The notes: a model not told the origin generated them from the letters alone. 64,000 bases of DNA from an uncultured Flavobacteriaceae bacterium (GCA_947500585.1 CANMSN010000011.1:1-64000); one strand, 5' to 3'; shown: positions 1 through 8,459, numbered from the stretch's first letter. Numbers and translations: made by a program.

Positions 1-426
1 TCAGCAGCCATTATGCGTCAGCAAGGATTAGGCGGAAACTATATCTCTATAGCTAGTAAAAACGGTTTAGTTGCAGGTCCAAACAATGTGGCTTATGGTA
101 CTGCGAAAGCAGCGCAACAACATATGGTACGTTTATTAGCAGCAGAATTAGCAAAAGATAAGATTAGAGTAAATACAGTAAACCCAGATGGTGTTATTGT
201 AGGCAGTAAAATATGGGAAGGTGCATGGGCAGAAGGTAGAGCCAAAGCAAATGGCATTACGGTAGAAGAATTACCAGCATTTTACGCAAAAAGAAACTTG
301 TTGAACGAGATTATTACCCCAGATGATATTGCCAATGGCGTATTTTCTTTAGTAGGTATTCTTGATAAATCTACAGGAAACATTATTAATGTTGATGGTG
401 GTATGGCTAATGCTTTTGTTAGATAG
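1..426 (+). CDS. C-terminal part of bifunctional aldolase/short-chain dehydrogenase (partial)
   Basis: The reading frame is open from base 1, so the gene begins upstream of the window; the first ATG (13) is internal. What is visible is the last ~140 residues of a short-chain dehydrogenase domain: the catalytic Tyr-x-x-x-Lys is YGTAK, preceded by the Ser of SIAS, and the C-terminal NIINVDGGMANAFVR is the usual SDR end. The segment NPDGVIVGSKIWEGAWAEGR strongly resembles the fused rhamnulose-1-phosphate aldolase/lactaldehyde dehydrogenase proteins (about 700 residues) of Bacteroidota, so the missing N-terminal part is inferred to be a class II aldolase domain. Role: cleave a deoxyketose-1-phosphate and oxidise L-lactaldehyde to L-lactate. 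The following transporter and lactate dehydrogenase fit this. The substrate (rhamnose versus fucose) cannot be settled without the upstream genes. Confidence 0.85.
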   Translation, partial: SAAIMRQQGLGGNYISIASKNGLVAGPNNVAYGTAKAAQQHMVRLLAAELAKDKIRVNTVNPDGVIVGSKIWEGAWAEGRAKANGITVEELPAFYAKRNLLNEIITPDDIANGVFSLVGILDKSTGNIINVDGGMANAFVR

Positions 427-480
427 AAACACAAATTATCAATTATTGATTTAATAGATAGAAGTTAAATTTTTATGGGA

Positions 481-530
481 AACTGGCATTTATAAGCAAA
501 ATTGTTTTTGAATATAGATGTCAGTTTTTT
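481..530 (+). terminator. Probable rho-independent terminator
   Basis: The arm AACTGGCAT (481-489) pairs with ATGTCAGTT (518-526) with one G-T wobble, and a run of T follows. The loop is long (28 nt), which lowers confidence. It lies between the aldolase/dehydrogenase stop and the transporter start. Confidence 0.45.
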
Positions 531-551
531 TAATTTTTAAAAATAAAATGT

Positions 552-1853
552 ATGAGTAGTACAGAAAAAGTTCCAGTAGTATCAAAAGAGGTTTTAGTTC
601 CGTTTATTTTAATAACATCATTATTTGCACTATGGGGCTTTGCAAACGATATTACAAATCCAATGGTGGCTGCATTTGGTACTGTAATGGAAATATCTAC
701 TGCAAAAGCTGCTTTGGTTCAATTTGCATTTTATGGTGGTTATGCTACTATGGCTATTCCTGCAGCGCTTTTTGTTAGAAAATATAGCTATAAAAAGGGT
801 ATTCTTTTAGGGCTTACACTTTATGCGTTTGGAGCTTTATTGTTTTATCCAGCTGCTCAGTTTGAAGTTTTTGGCTTCTTTTTAGGTTCCTTATATATTT
901 TAACTTTTGGTTTAGCTTTTTTAGAAACCACGGCAAATCCTTACATTTTGTCAATGGGTGATGAACGTACTGCAACACGTCGTTTAAATTTAGCACAAGC
1001 CTTTAATCCAATTGGTTCATTATGTGGAATGTTCGTAGCTTCTAAGTTTATACTTACTGCTTTAGATTCTGATAAAAGGAATGAAATGGGTGAGCTTATT
1101 TTTACCACATTAGATGACGCGCAAAAAGCCATTATTAGAACGCATGATTTAGCTATTATTAGAAATCCATATGTTATTCTTGGAGCTGTAGTTATTTTAA
1201 TGTTAATTGTTATTTCCATTTCAAAAATGCCCAAGCGCACTAAAAACGAGGAACAAGGAAGTGCGATGAATTCTTTTAAAAGATTAATCAAAAACGGAAA
1301 GTATCGTGAAGGTGTTTTTGCACAACTATTCTACGTAGCTGCACAAATTATGTGTTGGACATTCATTATACAATATGCAGATAATTTAGGTATAGCTAAA
1401 TCTACAGCTCAAAATTATAATATTGTTGCCATGTCTATTTTCTTGTCTAGTAGATTTATCAGTACATTTTTAATGAAATATATTAATTCAAAAAAATTGC
1501 TTACTATATTTGCTATCGGAGCCATGATAACAACTTCTGGAGTTATTTTAGTGGAAGGTATGATGGGCTTATATTTACTAGTAGCTACTTCGGCATTTAT
1601 GTCTTTAATGTTCCCAACAATTTATGGAATAGCCCTAAACGGTTTAAGTGAAGAAGATTCAACATTGGGTGCAGCAGGTTTAGTTATGGCTATTGTTGGT
1701 GGTGCTTTAATGCCTATTTTACAAGGTTTAATTATCGATATGGAATCAATTGGCTCTTTTGCAGCTGTTAATGTATCATTCATATTACCTTTTATATGTT
1801 TTTGTTTTATTGCTTTTTATGGATACAGAACTTTAAAAGTTCATAAAAGCTAA
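552..1853 (+). CDS. FucP-like MFS sugar permease
   Basis: A 433-residue polytopic protein with about 12 hydrophobic segments. The N-terminal stretch FALWGFANDITNPMV is the hallmark of the fucose:H+ symporter (FucP) subfamily of the major facilitator superfamily, whose members import L-fucose or related sugars (glucose/galactose, N-acetylglucosamine, mannose) across the inner membrane. The segment FLETTANPYILSMG around residue 125 is also typical of this subfamily. It lies 126 bp after the aldolase/dehydrogenase gene and 95 bp before the lactate dehydrogenase gene, so it most likely brings in the deoxysugar degraded by this operon. Exact sugar specificity is an inference from context. Confidence 0.85.
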   Translation: MSSTEKVPVVSKEVLVPFILITSLFALWGFANDITNPMVAAFGTVMEISTAKAALVQFAFYGGYATMAIPAALFVRKYSYKKGILLGLTLYAFGALLFYPAAQFEVFGFFLGSLYILTFGLAFLETTANPYILSMGDERTATRRLNLAQAFNPIGSLCGMFVASKFILTALDSDKRNEMGELIFTTLDDAQKAIIRTHDLAIIRNPYVILGAVVILMLIVISISKMPKRTKNEEQGSAMNSFKRLIKNGKYREGVFAQLFYVAAQIMCWTFIIQYADNLGIAKSTAQNYNIVAMSIFLSSRFISTFLMKYINSKKLLTIFAIGAMITTSGVILVEGMMGLYLLVATSAFMSLMFPTIYGIALNGLSEEDSTLGAAGLVMAIVGGALMPILQGLIIDMESIGSFAAVNVSFILPFICFCFIAFYGYRTLKVHKS

Positions 1854-1948
1854 GTTGTTATTTTATATGTTCTTTTTTATAGAGCATGGAAATAAATAAA
1901 GAACAAAATAGAAGGAGTTAATTTAGACAATCATTTATTCATATTATC

Positions 1949-3115
1949 ATGACTAAAAATATAAAAGAAATTAAGATTAATACTAGTTATCCTTCTATAG
2001 AGGATTTACGAACTAAAGCCAAAAAGCAAATTCCAAGATTTGCTTTTGAATACCTAGATGGTGGCTGTAATGAAGATGTTAATCTTCATAAGAACACAAA
2101 AGAAATACGTGATTTAGAGTTGCTTCCTTATTATTTAAGTAAGCACACTGGCTCTAGTATGAAAACAGAGCTGTTTGGGCATACCTATGATGCGCCATTT
2201 GGCATTGCACCAGTTGGTTTACAAGGACTTATGTGGCCTAATTCACCTGAAATTTTAGCTAAAGCAGCTTTTGAACACAATATTCCTTTCATATTAAGTA
2301 CGGTAACAACAACCAGTATTGAAAGAGCAGCAGAAATTACAGAAGGAAAAGCATGGTTTCAATTATACCATCCTGCAGAAAATAGATTAAGAGATGACAT
2401 TATAAAAAGAGCTGAAGCTGCTGAATGTCCAGTTTTAGTCATTCTTTCTGATGTACCAACTTTCGGATTTCGCCCAAGAGACATAAGAAATGGTTTAGCG
2501 ATGCCACCTAAAATGAACCTTAGTAATATTTTACAGGTTTTTGGAAGACCTCAATGGGGTATAGAAACTTTGAAATATGGTATACCAAACTTTGAGACTT
2601 TAAAACCTTATATGCCAAAGGGCTTAGATTTAAAACAGTTGGGTAAATTCATGGACCAAACGTTTTCTGGTAGGTTAAATGAAGAAAAAATAAAACCTAT
2701 TCGCGATATGTGGAAAGGTAAATTGGTTTTAAAAGGTGTGGCTAACGAAGCTGATGCAGAAAAAGCAATAAAATTAGGTTTGGATGGTATAATAGTTTCA
2801 AATCATGGAGGACGTCAATTAGATGCTGGTGAATCGGCCATAAAGCCATTAACCCGAATAGCTGCAAAATTTGGAAAAGACATTAAAGTGATGATGGATA
2901 GTGGTTTACGATCAGGACCAGATATTGCCAGAACTATGGCAAGTGGCGCAGAATTTACGTTTTTAGGTCGCTCTTTTATGTATGGCGTTTCAGCTTTGGG
3001 TAAAGCAGGAGGCGATCATACAATATCCCTTTTAAAAACAGAATTACAACAAGTCATGGAGCAGATTTGTTGTGAAAAAGTAGAAGATTTTTCGAATCAT
3101 CTACTAAATAAATAA
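1949..3115 (+). CDS. lldD: FMN-dependent alpha-hydroxy-acid (L-lactate) dehydrogenase
   Basis: 388 residues, the normal length for the FMN-dependent alpha-hydroxy-acid oxidase family. The active-site signature SNHGGRQLD is present (catalytic His about residue 286), followed by the phosphate-binding segment DSGLRSGPDIARTMASGAE. No signal peptide; a cytoplasmic or membrane-associated enzyme passing electrons to quinone is expected. In this operon the likely substrate is L-lactate made from L-lactaldehyde, giving pyruvate. Family assignment is firm; L-lactate specificity is inferred, since glycolate or mandelate enzymes share the same motifs. Confidence 0.85.
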   Translation: MTKNIKEIKINTSYPSIEDLRTKAKKQIPRFAFEYLDGGCNEDVNLHKNTKEIRDLELLPYYLSKHTGSSMKTELFGHTYDAPFGIAPVGLQGLMWPNSPEILAKAAFEHNIPFILSTVTTTSIERAAEITEGKAWFQLYHPAENRLRDDIIKRAEAAECPVLVILSDVPTFGFRPRDIRNGLAMPPKMNLSNILQVFGRPQWGIETLKYGIPNFETLKPYMPKGLDLKQLGKFMDQTFSGRLNEEKIKPIRDMWKGKLVLKGVANEADAEKAIKLGLDGIIVSNHGGRQLDAGESAIKPLTRIAAKFGKDIKVMMDSGLRSGPDIARTMASGAEFTFLGRSFMYGVSALGKAGGDHTISLLKTELQQVMEQICCEKVEDFSNHLLNK

Positions 3116-3153
3116 TAAATCTTCTTGATACTAATAAAATAATAATTAACAAG

Positions 3154-4431
3154 ATGACATTAATACACCCCAGAGACCAAATAACAAAAATTATTAGTAG
3201 AATATATAAAAGGGGTATGACAACCACATCTGGTGGTAATATTTCGATTATTGATGATAATGGAGATATTTGGGTGACGCCTTCTGCTATTGATAAAGGG
3301 TCTTTGCGAGCTTCTGATATTATATGCGTAAAGAAAGATGGAACTATAGTAGGAAAGCATAAACCTTCTTCTGAATTTCCTTTTCATAAAGCGATTTATG
3401 AAGTACGACCAGATATAAAATCTTTAATTCATGCGCATCCGCCAGCATTGGTGTCTTTTAGTATTGTTAGAAAAATTCCAAATACAAATATCATTTCTCA
3501 AGCTAAACATATTTGTGGGCCTATAGGTTATGCTACTTATGAACTTCCAGGAAGTGAAAAACTAGGTGAAGTTATCGCTAAAGAGTTTGAAAAAGGATTT
3601 AAGGCTGTGATTATGGAAAATCATGGAACTGTACTTGGCGGTTCAGATTTAGATGATGCATTTCAGCGTTTTGAAACTTTAGAATTGTCAGCGTGTGCCA
3701 TTATTTATGGTTCACAAATAGGAACACCAAAATATTTGGAGGATTCCCAAATTGACGAGTTTGAAGCACAAGTGCCAGCCATGAGACCAGAAATGGAGGA
3801 AACTGAGCACCCTTATGATGAACGTGAAAAACGCTTGAAAATTTGTAAAATTGTACATAGAGCTTGCGAACAAGGTTTGATGATTAGTTCTTATGGTACA
3901 GTATCTATGAGGTGGCGAGATAATGATTTTTTAATAACACCTACAGATGTTAACCGTTGGGACATGTCTATTGAAGATATTGTGCAAATAAAAGATGGGA
4001 AAAGAGAAAAAGGAAAAACTCCAAGTAGGGCAACTTGGATTCACCAAGAAATTTACAAAAAATATCCTAAAGTTAATTCTATCATCATGACACAACCACC
4101 GTATTTAATGGCGTTTGGAGTTACTAAAAAATATTTAGATGTAAGAACCATTCCAGAAAGTTGGATCTTTTTACAAGACATACCTTCTTTAAGTTATGGA
4201 AGTCATTTTAAAACAAATAAAGACCAAGAAATCATTTCGAATAATACGACTGCTGTAATTATTGAAAATGATTCTGTAATGGTTACAGGTGATGAATTAT
4301 TGCAAACATTTGATTATTTAGAAGTGGCAGAATTTAGTGCTAAGTCTTTGGTAATGGGTGCATCGTTAGGAGATATGGTTCCTATAAATAATAATCAGGT
4401 AGAAGAATTACGAAAGAAGTTTTTAGTTTAA
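3154..4431 (+). CDS. Double-domain class II aldolase/adducin family protein
   Basis: 425 residues made of two class II aldolase (AraD/FucA/adducin) domains in tandem, roughly residues 5-205 and 225-420. The first domain keeps the zinc ligands (HAH at 93-95 in SLIHAHPP, and His157 in ENHGTVLGG). In the second, the equivalent places read MTQPP (312-316) and NDSVMV (Asp373 in place of His157), so this half probably cannot bind the metal and may be structural or regulatory. It ends the sugar operon, 38 bp after the lactate dehydrogenase. Such enzymes cleave sugar phosphates or isomerise them; whether it acts on the same sugar as the upstream aldolase/dehydrogenase is unknown. Confidence 0.75.
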   Translation: MTLIHPRDQITKIISRIYKRGMTTTSGGNISIIDDNGDIWVTPSAIDKGSLRASDIICVKKDGTIVGKHKPSSEFPFHKAIYEVRPDIKSLIHAHPPALVSFSIVRKIPNTNIISQAKHICGPIGYATYELPGSEKLGEVIAKEFEKGFKAVIMENHGTVLGGSDLDDAFQRFETLELSACAIIYGSQIGTPKYLEDSQIDEFEAQVPAMRPEMEETEHPYDEREKRLKICKIVHRACEQGLMISSYGTVSMRWRDNDFLITPTDVNRWDMSIEDIVQIKDGKREKGKTPSRATWIHQEIYKKYPKVNSIIMTQPPYLMAFGVTKKYLDVRTIPESWIFLQDIPSLSYGSHFKTNKDQEIISNNTTAVIIENDSVMVTGDELLQTFDYLEVAEFSAKSLVMGASLGDMVPINNNQVEELRKKFLV

Positions 4432-4473
4432 TAAATATAAACTCTTAACATAAGTCAGGATTAAAATAATATC

Positions 4474-4506
4474 AAAAAGCCTGCAACTTTAGTTGCAGGC
4501 TTTTTT
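4474..4506. terminator. Bidirectional terminator between sugar operon and cold-shock gene
   Basis: Perfect 9-bp stem GCCTGCAAC (4479-4487) with GTTGCAGGC (4492-4500), loop of four, flanked by an A-run on the left and a T-run on the right, so it can stop transcription from both the class II aldolase gene (+) and the cold-shock gene at 4533 (-). Confidence 0.85.
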
Positions 4507-4532
4507 GTTTCAATAAAGTTAACTAGTATATA

Positions 4533-4724
4533 TTAAACTACTTTTACGTTTACTGCGTTTAAACCTTTTCTACCTTCCTGTAAATCGAATTCTACTAAAT
4601 CGCCTTCGCGAATTTCATCGATTAAACCAGAAATGTGAACAAAATGTTCTTTTTCTGAACCTTCTTCTATTATAAATCCGAATCCTTTAGAATCGTTGAA
4701 GAATTTTACTGTTCCTTTACTCAT
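4533..4724 (-). CDS. Cold-shock domain protein (copy 1 of 3)
   Basis: 63-residue single cold-shock domain protein: MSKGTVKFFNDSKGFGFI carries RNP1 (KGFGFI) and EHFVHIS carries RNP2. It binds single-stranded RNA or DNA as a chaperone or antiterminator. Compared with copies 2 and 3 it has EEGSEKE in place of EDDNNKE in the loop after RNP1. It is the most diverged and most distal of three minus-strand tandem copies. Its upstream region has a possible -7 element AATCTTTG (plus 4773-4780) but no convincing -33 TTG at normal spacing. The 5' untranslated region is probably tens of nucleotides long. Confidence 0.95.
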   Translation of the reverse strand: MSKGTVKFFNDSKGFGFIIEEGSEKEHFVHISGLIDEIREGDLVEFDLQEGRKGLNAVNVKVV

Positions 4725-4828
4725 TGTTTTAAAATATTAAATTAATTATTAATTGATATACAAACTTAATGCCAAAGATTAATAATCAACTTAACAGTAA
4801 GTTATATGACCAAAAGATAATAAATAAA

Positions 4829-4860
4829 AAAAGTCTGCCAAAATAAATTGACAGACTTTT
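4829..4860 (-). terminator. Terminator of cold-shock copy 2
   Basis: Stem AGTCTG (4832-4837)/CAGACT (4852-4857), extended by two more pairs after one mismatch; on the minus strand a T-run follows. It separates copies 2 and 1, so each is probably its own transcript. Confidence 0.7.
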
Positions 4861-4886
4861 AGGTTGTAATTGTTAAAGTATATGTA

Positions 4887-5078
4887 TTAGATTACTTTTA
4901 CGTTTACGGCGTTTAAACCTTTTTTACCTTCTTGTAGATCGAATTCTACGGCATCACCTTCACGAATTTCATCAACTAATCCAGAAATGTGTACAAAATG
5001 TTCTTTGTTGTTGTCATCTTCAGTTATGAATCCAAATCCTTTAGAATCATTGAAAAATTTTACTGTTCCTTTACTCAT
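4887..5078 (-). CDS. Cold-shock domain protein (copy 2 of 3)
   Basis: 63 residues, one cold-shock domain with RNP1 KGFGFI and RNP2 HFVHIS. It differs from copy 3 at only a few residues (for example LVDEI versus LIDEI, EGKKGL versus EGRKGL), and the 3' untranslated stretch just after the stop is almost identical to that of copy 3, showing a recent tandem duplication of gene plus terminator. A possible -7 box TACCTTTA lies at plus 5109-5116, about 30 bp from the start; no clear -33 element. Expected role is an RNA chaperone in cold or general stress. Confidence 0.95.
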   Translation of the reverse strand: MSKGTVKFFNDSKGFGFITEDDNNKEHFVHISGLVDEIREGDAVEFDLQEGKKGLNAVNVKVI

Positions 5079-5149
5079 TATTTAAACTATTAAATTAATA
5101 TATTTTGGTAAAGGTACTACCAATTAATTTATAAACTACTATAAACAAA

Positions 5150-5180
5150 AAAAGTCTATCAAATTGATTGATAGACTTTT
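5150..5180 (-). terminator. Terminator of cold-shock copy 3
   Basis: Perfect 10-bp stem AGTCTATCAA (5153-5162)/TTGATAGACT (5168-5177), five-base loop, T-run on the minus strand. It is a sequence relative of the terminator at 4829-4860, supporting duplication of the whole unit. Confidence 0.8.
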
Positions 5181-5205
5181 AGTTGTAATTGTTAAAGTAT
5201 ATGTA

Positions 5206-5397
5206 TTAGATTACTTTTACGTTTACGGCGTTTAATCCTTTTCTACCTTCTTGTAGATCGAATTCAACTGCATCACCTTCACGAATTTCATCGATAAGTC
5301 CTGAAATGTGTACGAAATGTTCTTTGTTGTTGTCATCTTCAGTAATAAATCCAAAACCTTTTGAATCATTGAAGAATTTTACGGTACCTTTACTCAT
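5206..5397 (-). CDS. Cold-shock domain protein (copy 3 of 3)
   Basis: 63 residues with RNP1 KGFGFI and RNP2 HFVHIS. The frame stays open 16 codons upstream to a TTG at 5445, but the ATG at 5397 matches the starts of the other two copies exactly and is chosen here. A box TACCTTTG (plus 5425-5432) fits the Bacteroidota -7 consensus TAnnTTTG and would place the transcript start only about 20 bp before the ATG. This is the promoter-proximal member of the array. Function as for the other copies; no feature in the protein separates them. Confidence 0.95.
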   Translation of the reverse strand: MSKGTVKFFNDSKGFGFITEDDNNKEHFVHISGLIDEIREGDAVEFDLQEGRKGLNAVNVKVI

Positions 5398-5494
5398 TGT
5401 ATTTGTATTAAAATAATTAAGCGCCAAAGGTAGTGTAAAAAACAATAGGTTGTTGGTTTTTATATAATTATTTACAATTAATTAATTTATGTAA

Positions 5495-5791
5495 TTATCT
5501 TAAAATCAGTTTTTTAATAATTTCTTTTCCTAACTCTTCATTAAGCATATCAATTATTTTTTGTTTGCCATAGCTTAATTCTTCTCTAAGTACACTAGAA
5601 CTTAGTTGTACATATAAGGTTTCACGTTCTAAATTTACCGCAGTTGTGTAATTGTTTACACCATTGCCCATAAGTTTAGCCCAAGCATCTGCAACATTTA
5701 CTTTGTTTAAGCCTTTTTCTAATTTATTGGTTTCTACAAATTCCTTTAAAGCATCTTGAATACTAATATGTTCGTTGTTTCGTTTTGCCAT
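5495..5791 (-). CDS. DUF721 (DciA-like) domain protein
   Basis: 98 residues, the usual length of the short Bacteroidota DUF721 proteins. The pattern ISIQDALKEFVETNKLEKGL, then VADAWAKLMG, then a strand region with LYVQLSSSVLREEL matches this family, which is related to the KH-like domain of DciA, the ancestral loader of the DnaB helicase. In Flavobacteriaceae it commonly sits next to recF, consistent with a DNA replication role; here one extra gene separates the two. Direct helicase-loading activity is an inference, as these short proteins are barely characterised. Confidence 0.8.
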   Translation of the reverse strand: MAKRNNEHISIQDALKEFVETNKLEKGLNKVNVADAWAKLMGNGVNNYTTAVNLERETLYVQLSSSVLREELSYGKQKIIDMLNEELGKEIIKKLILR

Positions 5792-5875
5792 AGCAAGGTA
5801 AAATTACGCTTTTTTAAATTGAAAGTTATTTTATTTTTTGAAAGGTTTGTTTGACGGTTTGGTTATGGTTTCGTT

Positions 5876-5960
5876 GCGGAATTGTCCGCACGGACTATTC
5901 CGCGTTACCAAGCCTTCATTGCAAGATAAGAATTTCCGTTTAGGAAATTCCGCCGGAATG
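5876..5960. repeat. Structured intergenic repeat with nested palindromes
   Basis: Three dyads follow each other: GCGGAAT/ATTCCGC (5876-5882, 5897-5903) enclosing GTCCG/CGGAC (5884-5888, 5891-5895); AATTTCC/GGAAATT (5931-5937, 5943-5949); and ATTCCG/CGGAAT (5947-5952, 5954-5959). An outer pairing of TTCATT (around 5914-5919) with AATGAA further right is also possible. The segment is clearly richer in G+C than its surroundings and lies just 3' of the DUF6090 gene. It resembles the mobile or repetitive hairpin elements scattered in flavobacterial genomes; whether it is repeated elsewhere cannot be seen here. Confidence 0.6.
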
Positions 5961-5988
5961 AATTATAGGAGCCGTTGTTGTGCTTTCG

Positions 5989-7017
5989 TTATTTTATTTT
6001 AGTAAATTCCAAAGGATCACCCGTATATTCTATACCAATTCCACCCAAAGAGTCTCTATTAAATTTCCAAACTCCATACTCCATTAAATAAAGATTATCA
6101 CGGAGTTTATAATTTCTATAAGTTGCTGTATAATTAGATTCGCTATCAGAAAAATCAGAGTATATTATATTATTTTTTACATATAATTTTTTTAAAACAT
6201 CTCCGTCTCCTTTTAATTGATATGTGCCCATATATTCTTTTAATTCGTTTGTGTTAACCTTACCTAATAAGTGCAATGGTAGTTCTGAACTTTTTATATC
6301 TACTAAAGAATCAATTTTTTCATAAGTTTCAATTGCTTTAATACGATACCTCATACTTACATCAAATAAATTTTCACTATCGTTCATAAATTTTATAATA
6401 TAATTTTTGTAGCGATTATCATTTATAAAATAATTAGCCTCTTCATTTGAAATTTGCTTATATTTCCTCCTATAAATTTCCCAATCTTGACTGTACTTAA
6501 AATCAATATTACTATAAACGGTACTTCTAATTCTTTCGTTATAAACATTAATATTTTCATTTAAGCTAACATAGAGTCTTTTCAAATCTTTTAATATAGG
6601 TTCATACTTTTTAGGCATAACATCAATTTGCCTCATTAGATTTTCATAGCCGTTTTTATTGATTACAAAATCGTCATAATAATTTCCAAGTTCAGTAATT
6701 TTTTTATTCTTAAAATCATCAATAGTCGAAGGGTTTTTAAAGTCAAAAATCTTTTTCTGAATCGAATCATTTATTAAATATGTTTCTAAAAAACCTTGTG
6801 ACACTTTAATATCATCTAATAAATTACTTTGAATTTCCTTAAGACTTGAAACTACAGCCTGTTTGTTTTTTTCTAACTCGTTAGTATTATTAATATTTAA
6901 AGCAATTAAAATACCGACAACAACCAGAAAAATTTCTCCAATGGCATATAATATATATTTGCTAAACTTGTTTTCACTCAGTAAATTTTGTCTAATTTTT
7001 CGAAAGAATTTTATCAT
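5989..7017 (-). CDS. DUF6090 family membrane protein
   Basis: 342 residues. The N-terminus MIKFFRKIRQNLL, then SENKFSKYILYAIGEIFLVV and GILIALNINN, is diagnostic of the DUF6090 family, frequent and often multicopy in Flavobacteriaceae. One transmembrane helix at about residues 24-42 is followed by a long helical region (45-250) and a C-terminal beta-rich tail (LKEYMGTYQLKGDGDV onwards). Function unknown. It interrupts the DUF721-recF neighbourhood and is followed on its 3' side by the structured repeat at 5876-5960, an arrangement suggesting acquisition. Its very low GC content agrees with this but is not decisive. Confidence 0.75.
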   Translation of the reverse strand: MIKFFRKIRQNLLSENKFSKYILYAIGEIFLVVVGILIALNINNTNELEKNKQAVVSSLKEIQSNLLDDIKVSQGFLETYLINDSIQKKIFDFKNPSTIDDFKNKKITELGNYYDDFVINKNGYENLMRQIDVMPKKYEPILKDLKRLYVSLNENINVYNERIRSTVYSNIDFKYSQDWEIYRRKYKQISNEEANYFINDNRYKNYIIKFMNDSENLFDVSMRYRIKAIETYEKIDSLVDIKSSELPLHLLGKVNTNELKEYMGTYQLKGDGDVLKKLYVKNNIIYSDFSDSESNYTATYRNYKLRDNLYLMEYGVWKFNRDSLGGIGIEYTGDPLEFTKIK

Positions 7018-7267
7018 TGATTAGCGGTTTGTCATAATGAAGCACAATGCTTTTAAGTATATGAATCCGTTTTAATACTGAAAACAAGTTCAGCACATGT
7101 GATTTATATACACAGTTAAACGAAGGTAGTTGTAAATTTTTACAAAGTCAAGTAATAAGCTAAATCGATGTTACAAGTTTGTAGCTGAGTAATAGTAAGA
7201 AATTTATAAAACAAGCAACAAGCAATATTAATTAAAGAATAGTCGTGAGTTTTGGTAAAAAATAGCA

Positions 7268-8347
7268 TTACAGTCTAAAAATCTCATAACTTTGATGCAC
7301 CTGTTTCACAGCATTTTCAGTACGTTCTGCGTGTGTATCGCTAATAAATAGTTGTCCGAAATTTTCGTCATCCACTAATTTAATAATTTGTGCCACACGT
7401 TGTTCATCTAACTTATCAAAAATATCATCTAATAGTAGAATGGGGTTCACGCCACTTTGTGCTTTTATAAAATCGAACTGCGCTAGTTTTAAAGCGATTA
7501 AAAATGATTTTTGCTGACCTTGACTACCAAATTTTTTAATAGGATGACTTTCAATATTAAAATGTAAATCGTCTTTATGAATACCAACACTTGTGTATTG
7601 AAGTGCTTTATCTTTATTAATGGTATTTTTTAAAAGCGTATTTAAATCGGCTTCAAATAAATCGCTGTGATATTTTAAATCTACTAGTTCATTACCATTA
7701 CTTATAGCTTCATAACGTGATTTAAAAATAGGAATAAATGCTTTTAAAAAGGCATCACGTTTTTCGAAAATCTGTGTTCCGTAATCTGTAAGTTGTGTAT
7801 TGTAAACTTCTAAAGTATCCTTATTAAACGTATGATTTAATGCAAAATATTTTAATAGCGCGTTACGTTGTGCTAATATTTTATTGTAGTTAATTAAATG
7901 GTTTAAGTAGCCTTTATCGCTTTGCGAAATAACGCTATCTATAAATTTACGGCGTGTTGTACTACCTTCAATAATTAAATCTCTATCTGCTGGCGAAATA
8001 ATAACTAAAGGTAAAAAGCCAATATGTTCACTAAACTTTTCATAAGCTTTTGCATTGCGTTTAATTACTTTTTTTTGTCCGCGTTTTAAACTAATAGCCA
8101 CTTTTTCGGTTTTGTCATTTTTATCATAATCACCATTAATTACAAAAAAATCTTCATCATGCTTAATATTTTGAGTTGCAACCGGATTAAAATAGCTTTT
8201 CCCGAAGGATAAATGATAAATAGCATCCAGCACATTAGTCTTTCCAATACCATTATTTCCAACAATGCAGTTTATTTTATCATTGAAAATGAACGATTTA
8301 CTGTCGAAATTTTTATAATTTAGTAATGAAAGTGATTTTAAAATCAT
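7268..8347 (-). CDS. recF: DNA replication/repair protein RecF
   Basis: 359 residues, normal RecF length. Walker A is GNNGIGKT (residues 30-37), the ABC-type signature region lies near [20 protein letters not shown], and Walker B is [13 protein letters not shown]. RecF is an SMC-like ATPase that binds gapped DNA and, with RecO and RecR, loads RecA onto SSB-coated single strands. The start ATG at 8347 faces the divergent TPR gene across a 137-bp promoter region. Confidence 0.95.
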   Translation of the reverse strand: MILKSLSLLNYKNFDSKSFIFNDKINCIVGNNGIGKTNVLDAIYHLSFGKSYFNPVATQNIKHDEDFFVINGDYDKNDKTEKVAISLKRGQKKVIKRNAKAYEKFSEHIGFLPLVIISPADRDLIIEGSTTRRKFIDSVISQSDKGYLNHLINYNKILAQRNALLKYFALNHTFNKDTLEVYNTQLTDYGTQIFEKRDAFLKAFIPIFKSRYEAISNGNELVDLKYHSDLFEADLNTLLKNTINKDKALQYTSVGIHKDDLHFNIESHPIKKFGSQGQQKSFLIALKLAQFDFIKAQSGVNPILLLDDIFDKLDEQRVAQIIKLVDDENFGQLFISDTHAERTENAVKQVHQSYEIFRL

Positions 8348-8451
8348 ACAAAAAGCAACTTAAAGGGCGTTTAAAAGGGAAACTGCTAAAAAGAAGTGCA
8401 AATTATTGAAAAATATCAAATAAATACCCTTTTAGTTATGAAGAAAAATTA

Positions 8452-8459
8452 TATTTTTG
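8452..8459 (+). promoter_or_regulatory. -7 promoter box for the TPR-ribH operon
   Basis: TATTTTTG matches the Bacteroidota -7 consensus TAnnTTTG exactly; a weak -33 candidate (TTAG, near 8432) is about 17 bp upstream. It lies 26 bp before the TPR gene start. Confidence 0.5.

Noticed and set aside
941-1291. 116-codon minus-strand open frame inside the FucP-like gene
   Set aside because: Fully contained within a clear plus-strand gene and showing no family features; a shadow frame.
1910-1916. GAAGGAG as a Shine-Dalgarno site for the lactate dehydrogenase gene
   Set aside because: It is 32 bp from the ATG, much too far, and Bacteroidota rarely use such sites.
4533-5397. CRISPR-like regular repeats in the cold-shock region
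   Set aside because: The repetition comes from three paralogous coding sequences of ~190 bp, not from short repeats and spacers; no array was seen anywhere in the window.
5398-5445. 16-residue N-terminal extension of cold-shock copy 3
   Set aside because: It needs a TTG start and is not shared by the other two copies; the -7-like box lies inside it.
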